Source: Nocardioides sp. J54
GTDB lineage: Bacteria; Actinomycetota; Actinomycetes; Propionibacteriales; Nocardioidaceae
Length of the DNA stretch: 64,000 nucleotides
Assembly (NCBI RefSeq): GCF_000519005.1
Contig: NZ_JAER01000001.1
Coordinates: forward strand, 124,001 to 188,000
Reading direction: 5' to 3'
Under the pieces are notes generated by a model. The model worked only from the letters and a program-made list of their open reading frames with translations, was not told the origin of the DNA and did no database searches. Both the position numbers and the translations under genes were made by a program. Below are positions 60,574 to 64,000 of this stretch, one piece after another; the stretch's first letter is position 1, and every line of letters begins with the position of its first letter.

Positions 60574-60579
60574 ACCGTA
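60574..60579 (-). promoter_or_regulatory. -10 box of leaderless phosphohexomutase gene
   Basis: TACGGT on the minus strand ends six bases before the GTG at 60567. Confidence 0.45.
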
Positions 60580-60671
60580 GCCCGCTGTCCGGCCGCGGTG
60601 GAGGCCCTCACGTCCACTAGCATCACCGGGCACTTTCCTGACGACCGCAGGCTGACGACCGAAGGGCCCCC

Positions 60672-61589
60672 ATGACCCAGACCGCCACGCCGCAGGCCCA
60701 GCCCCTGGTGGCCCGGGCCGGCAAGCACCCCGTGATCGCCGAGGCCTACAAGCTGGTCTCGATCGTGGTCGGTGCGATCGTGTTCGCGATCGGCCTCGAG
60801 GGCTTCCTGATCCCCAACGACTTCCTCGACGGCGGCATCGTCGGTGCCTCGATCATCATCACCCAGTTCGTCGACCTGCCGATGGGTGTCTTCATCGGCC
60901 TGCTCAACGTCCCGTTCGTGGTGCTGGCCTGGGTGATGATCGGGCACCGCAGCGCGCTGCGCTCGGGCCTGGGCATCGCCACCCTGTCCGCCGCGACGAT
61001 CGTGCTGCACCACATGCACGCGATCACCGACCAGTCGTGGCTCGCGCTGGTGTGCGGCGGCGCGATGATCGCGCTCGGCATCGGCGTGGCCCTGCGCCAC
61101 GGTGGAGCCCTCGACGGCACCGAGGTGCTGGCGACGATCCTGGCCTCGCGCACGCAGTTCACCGTCGGCCAGCTGATCCTCTACATCAACCTCGGCATCT
61201 TCACGATTGCCGGCTTCGTCATCTCGTGGGAGTCGGCGCTGCTGTCCGGCGTGCTGTTCTACGTCGTGGTCAAGGACCTCGTCGACCAGATCGCGCACGG
61301 TGAGTCCGGGGTCCGCAAGGCGCGCGTCACCACCACCCGCCACGCCGAGGTCGCGACGATGATCTCGGCGCGGATCAACCGGCCGGTGCTCGTCGACCAG
61401 CACCAGCACTGGTACGCCGACGGCCCGGGTGAGGACGTGTGGGTCGTGAACTTCACCTGCTCCCGGATGGAGGAGGCGACGATCGTCGAGGACATCGAGG
61501 CGCTCGACCCCGATGCCAACGTGACCTTCTCGGACATCACCAACCTGCACGGTCCGATGTTCGAGTCGATGACCAACGCCGGCCACTAA
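60672..61589 (+). CDS. YitT family membrane protein
   Basis: 305 residues. Five to six membrane helices with repeated motifs (GLEGFLIPNDFLDGGIVGASI; GGALDGTEVLATIL) form the YitT core, followed by a cytoplasmic DUF2179 domain of about 90 residues. Homologues are uncharacterised transporters or sensors. GAAGGG precedes the ATG. It is divergent from the phosphohexomutase gene and converges on the aldo/keto reductase, 30 bases apart. Confidence 0.88.
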   Translation: MTQTATPQAQPLVARAGKHPVIAEAYKLVSIVVGAIVFAIGLEGFLIPNDFLDGGIVGASIIITQFVDLPMGVFIGLLNVPFVVLAWVMIGHRSALRSGLGIATLSAATIVLHHMHAITDQSWLALVCGGAMIALGIGVALRHGGALDGTEVLATILASRTQFTVGQLILYINLGIFTIAGFVISWESALLSGVLFYVVVKDLVDQIAHGESGVRKARVTTTRHAEVATMISARINRPVLVDQHQHWYADGPGEDVWVVNFTCSRMEEATIVEDIEALDPDANVTFSDITNLHGPMFESMTNAGH

Positions 61590-61619
61590 GCGAGCGACCG
61601 GGCCGGCCGCGGCGGACGG

Positions 61620-62606
<987 letters not shown>

Positions 62607-62679
62607 GGCCGTAGCCAACACCGGGCCCGGGCCGGTGGGCCACGGGGGTCGGGTCAGGCGAGCGGGGCATGCTGGGGCC

Positions 62680-63117
62680 ATGGACCCGGTGGCCCGCGAC
62701 TTCCGCTTCACCGACGCCTGGCAGGTCCCGGCGCCGGTGGACCGGGTCGCGGCCGTGCTGACCGACCTCGAGCACTACCCGCGCTGGTGGCCGCAGGTGC
62801 GGGCGGTGGCCAGGCTCGGGCCCGACACCGCGTGGGTCCGGTGCCGGTCCGCCCTGCCCTACACGCTCGACCTCGTGCTCGACGCGGTCTCCCGCACGCC
62901 GCCCGTCGTCGAGGTCGCGCTGGGCGGCGACCTCACCGGGTTCGCCAGGTTCACGCTCACCGCGGTCGACAGCGGCACCCGGCTGGACTTCGCGCAGGAG
63001 GTGCTGGTGGACGGCGCGCTCGCGCTGGCGTCGTACGTCGGCCGGCCGGTGCTGGTGTGGAACCACCGCCGGATGATGGCCGGCTGTCGCCGCGGGCTCG
63101 CGTCAGCGCTGGACTGA
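62680..63117 (+). CDS. SRPBCC (START-like) family protein
   Basis: 145 residues. [28 protein letters not shown] is the start of the helix-grip polyketide cyclase/dehydrase-like fold, which binds hydrophobic ligands. CATGCT six bases before the ATG may be a weak -10 box. Its 3' end overlaps the converging VanZ-like gene by 15 bases. The ligand is unknown. Confidence 0.8.
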   Translation: MDPVARDFRFTDAWQVPAPVDRVAAVLTDLEHYPRWWPQVRAVARLGPDTAWVRCRSALPYTLDLVLDAVSRTPPVVEVALGGDLTGFARFTLTAVDSGTRLDFAQEVLVDGALALASYVGRPVLVWNHRRMMAGCRRGLASALD

Positions 63118-63675
63118 GCGCTTGCGGCGTCGGTGCCGCCAGGGCTGGAGGACGACGAGCAGCACCAGCCCGATCCCGGCGCCGATCGCTGCGCCGGTGG
63201 CGTTGTCGACGATGTCGGTGACGTCGCAGGCGCGGTCGATCCGGGCGAGCTCGAGCTGGGTCTTCTCGATCAGCGCCGAGTAGCCGGCCAGCGCCAGCAC
63301 GCCGAGCGGCGCCAGGACCCAGCCCGCTCGCCACCGGCCGATGGCGAGCACGAGCAGGGCGCCGGACGGCACGAAGAGCGCGGTGTTGAGCGCGCGCTGG
63401 CCGGACTGGAAGATCCAGAAGCCCTCGGGGGCGGGGCCGCCGATGTCCCACGAGCACGAGGTCAGCCGGCCCTCGGCCGGGACGATGCCGGGGTCCGCCG
63501 ACGTGGGCACCAGGGTGACCAGGCCGATGACCGCCAGCGACCACAGGAACCCGCCGATCGCTCCGGCCGACACCCAGCCGAGCGGGCGCAGGAGGAGCAG
63601 CGCGAGCACGCCGCACGCCACCGCCGCGACGGCGATGCCGAGCAGCATCACGCCGATGCCCCCGAACCCGACCAT
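63103..63675 (-). CDS. VanZ-like family membrane protein
   Basis: 190 residues with about five membrane helices. The block IEKTQLELARIDRACDVTDIVDNATGAAIG is the VanZ signature region (quoted by its hallmark DxxDxxxNxxGAxxG). A pair of Cys occurs (TSCSWD and RACDVT). Family members are linked to glycopeptide tolerance only in enterococci; in actinobacteria their role is unknown. The C-terminus is basic ([12 protein letters not shown]) and its coding end overlaps the SRPBCC gene. Confidence 0.8.
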   Translation of the reverse strand: MVGFGGIGVMLLGIAVAAVACGVLALLLLRPLGWVSAGAIGGFLWSLAVIGLVTLVPTSADPGIVPAEGRLTSCSWDIGGPAPEGFWIFQSGQRALNTALFVPSGALLVLAIGRWRAGWVLAPLGVLALAGYSALIEKTQLELARIDRACDVTDIVDNATGAAIGAGIGLVLLVVLQPWRHRRRKRSVQR

Positions 63676-63718
63676 GCGCGGGAGACTAACGCGCAGCCGG
63701 TCGCGGGGCCGAGCCGGC

Positions 63719-64000
63719 TCAGGACACCCGGGCGCGCTGCCGGGCCACGAAGCGGGTCGCCAACCGATTGACGAGGGTGGGGGAGAGCCGCCCGAGCCGC
63801 CAGGCGATGCGCGCCTGCCGCGGCTCCACGACGATGGCCTCGTCGCGCTCGACGGCCGCGAGCACCCGCTCGGCGAGCCGGTCGGGGTCGACGGGTCGCC
63901 GTACGCCCTGGCCCTCGAGGTAGAAGTCCCGGCCGCGGTAGCGGCCGATCTCGCCCTTGTCGAGGATCGGGGTGTCCACCGCGGCCGGGCAGACCACGGT
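63719..64000 (-). CDS. SDR family oxidoreductase, C-terminal part
   Basis: Only the last 93 residues are inside the window; the reading frame is open to the right edge. VCPAAVDTPIL is the loop after the sixth beta-strand of the Rossmann fold in classical SDRs, where PG/PxxVxT contacts the cofactor, and a helical C-terminus (DPDRLAERVLAAVERDEAIVV) follows. The catalytic residues lie outside the window. Confidence 0.75.
   Translation of the reverse strand, partial: TVVCPAAVDTPILDKGEIGRYRGRDFYLEGQGVRRPVDPDRLAERVLAAVERDEAIVVEPRQARIAWRLGRLSPTLVNRLATRFVARQRARVS

Overview
The window is chromosomal DNA of a very GC-rich actinomycete, most likely a member of the Nocardioidaceae (Nocardioides-like). 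The evidence is the strong G/C bias at third codon positions, the monomeric isocitrate dehydrogenase, the three-subunit SdhCAB, the many GTG starts, promoters of the TAGGTT/TAGGGT type lying 6-8 nt before start codons, and a gene order (DUF3017/mdh, trpS, YihY, SCO4848-like, sdh, mut, nucleoside transporter, cdd-deoA-add, deoC, phosphohexomutase) that recalls the conserved arm of Streptomyces and Nocardioides chromosomes. The genus is an inference. There are no rRNA, tRNA, CRISPR, phage or classical IS genes, and no gene-free stretch longer than about 260 bases.

Layout. 1-6.1 kb: end of a DUF3017 membrane protein, malate dehydrogenase, a lipoprotein, an aquaporin and isocitrate dehydrogenase. 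6.2-9.8 kb: a giant single-chain ABC exporter. 10-13 kb: a TetR regulator divergent from a cytochrome P450 plus SDR pair. 13-17 kb: MFS transporter, trpS and three small genes, closed by a 22-bp-period inverted repeat array. 17.3-22.3 kb: adenylyl cyclase and sdhCAB. 22.3-28 kb: a GlcD-like oxidase, then a YdeP-type molybdenum oxidoreductase with fdhD and a LysR regulator. 28-32.6 kb: glycosyltransferase, membrane protein and a visibly decayed two-component system. 32.6-38 kb: VOC protein and methylmalonyl-CoA mutase (mutA-mutB-meaB), which feeds succinyl-CoA toward the TCA genes nearby. 38-41.6 kb: secreted propeller-like protein, M20 amidohydrolase and a DUF559-type nuclease-like gene. 41.7-60.6 kb: an extended nucleoside uptake and salvage region (BmpA-type ABC transporter, cdd, deoA, add, uridine-kinase-like gene, two aldehyde dehydrogenase genes, deoC, phosphohexomutase) interrupted by a pseudokinase and a dipeptidase. 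60.6-64 kb: YitT-like membrane protein, aldo/keto reductase, SRPBCC, VanZ-like protein and a truncated SDR.

The most unusual structure is non-coding. Seven copies of an element exactly 80 bp long lie at 391, 2295, 9828, 9913, 40501, 41644 and 50778. Each has a first hairpin that starts GGGAATCACC or a close variant, then an arm L followed by two candidate partner arms (R and R'). The arm sequence differs between subfamilies, but pairing is kept by compensatory change. Six of the seven copies sit between converging genes. The two copies closest to each other in first-hairpin sequence face each other across a single nuclease-like gene (40599-41579). Other convergent junctions carry different large inverted repeats (17013-17250, 58786-58852).

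Other points of interest are a split two-gene version of what looks like a double-domain ALDH16-type aldehyde dehydrogenase next to deoC, a transmembrane pseudokinase, ten or more probable leaderless genes, a divergent gene pair whose -10 boxes overlap by two bases, and candidate operators before icd, the P450 and sdhC.
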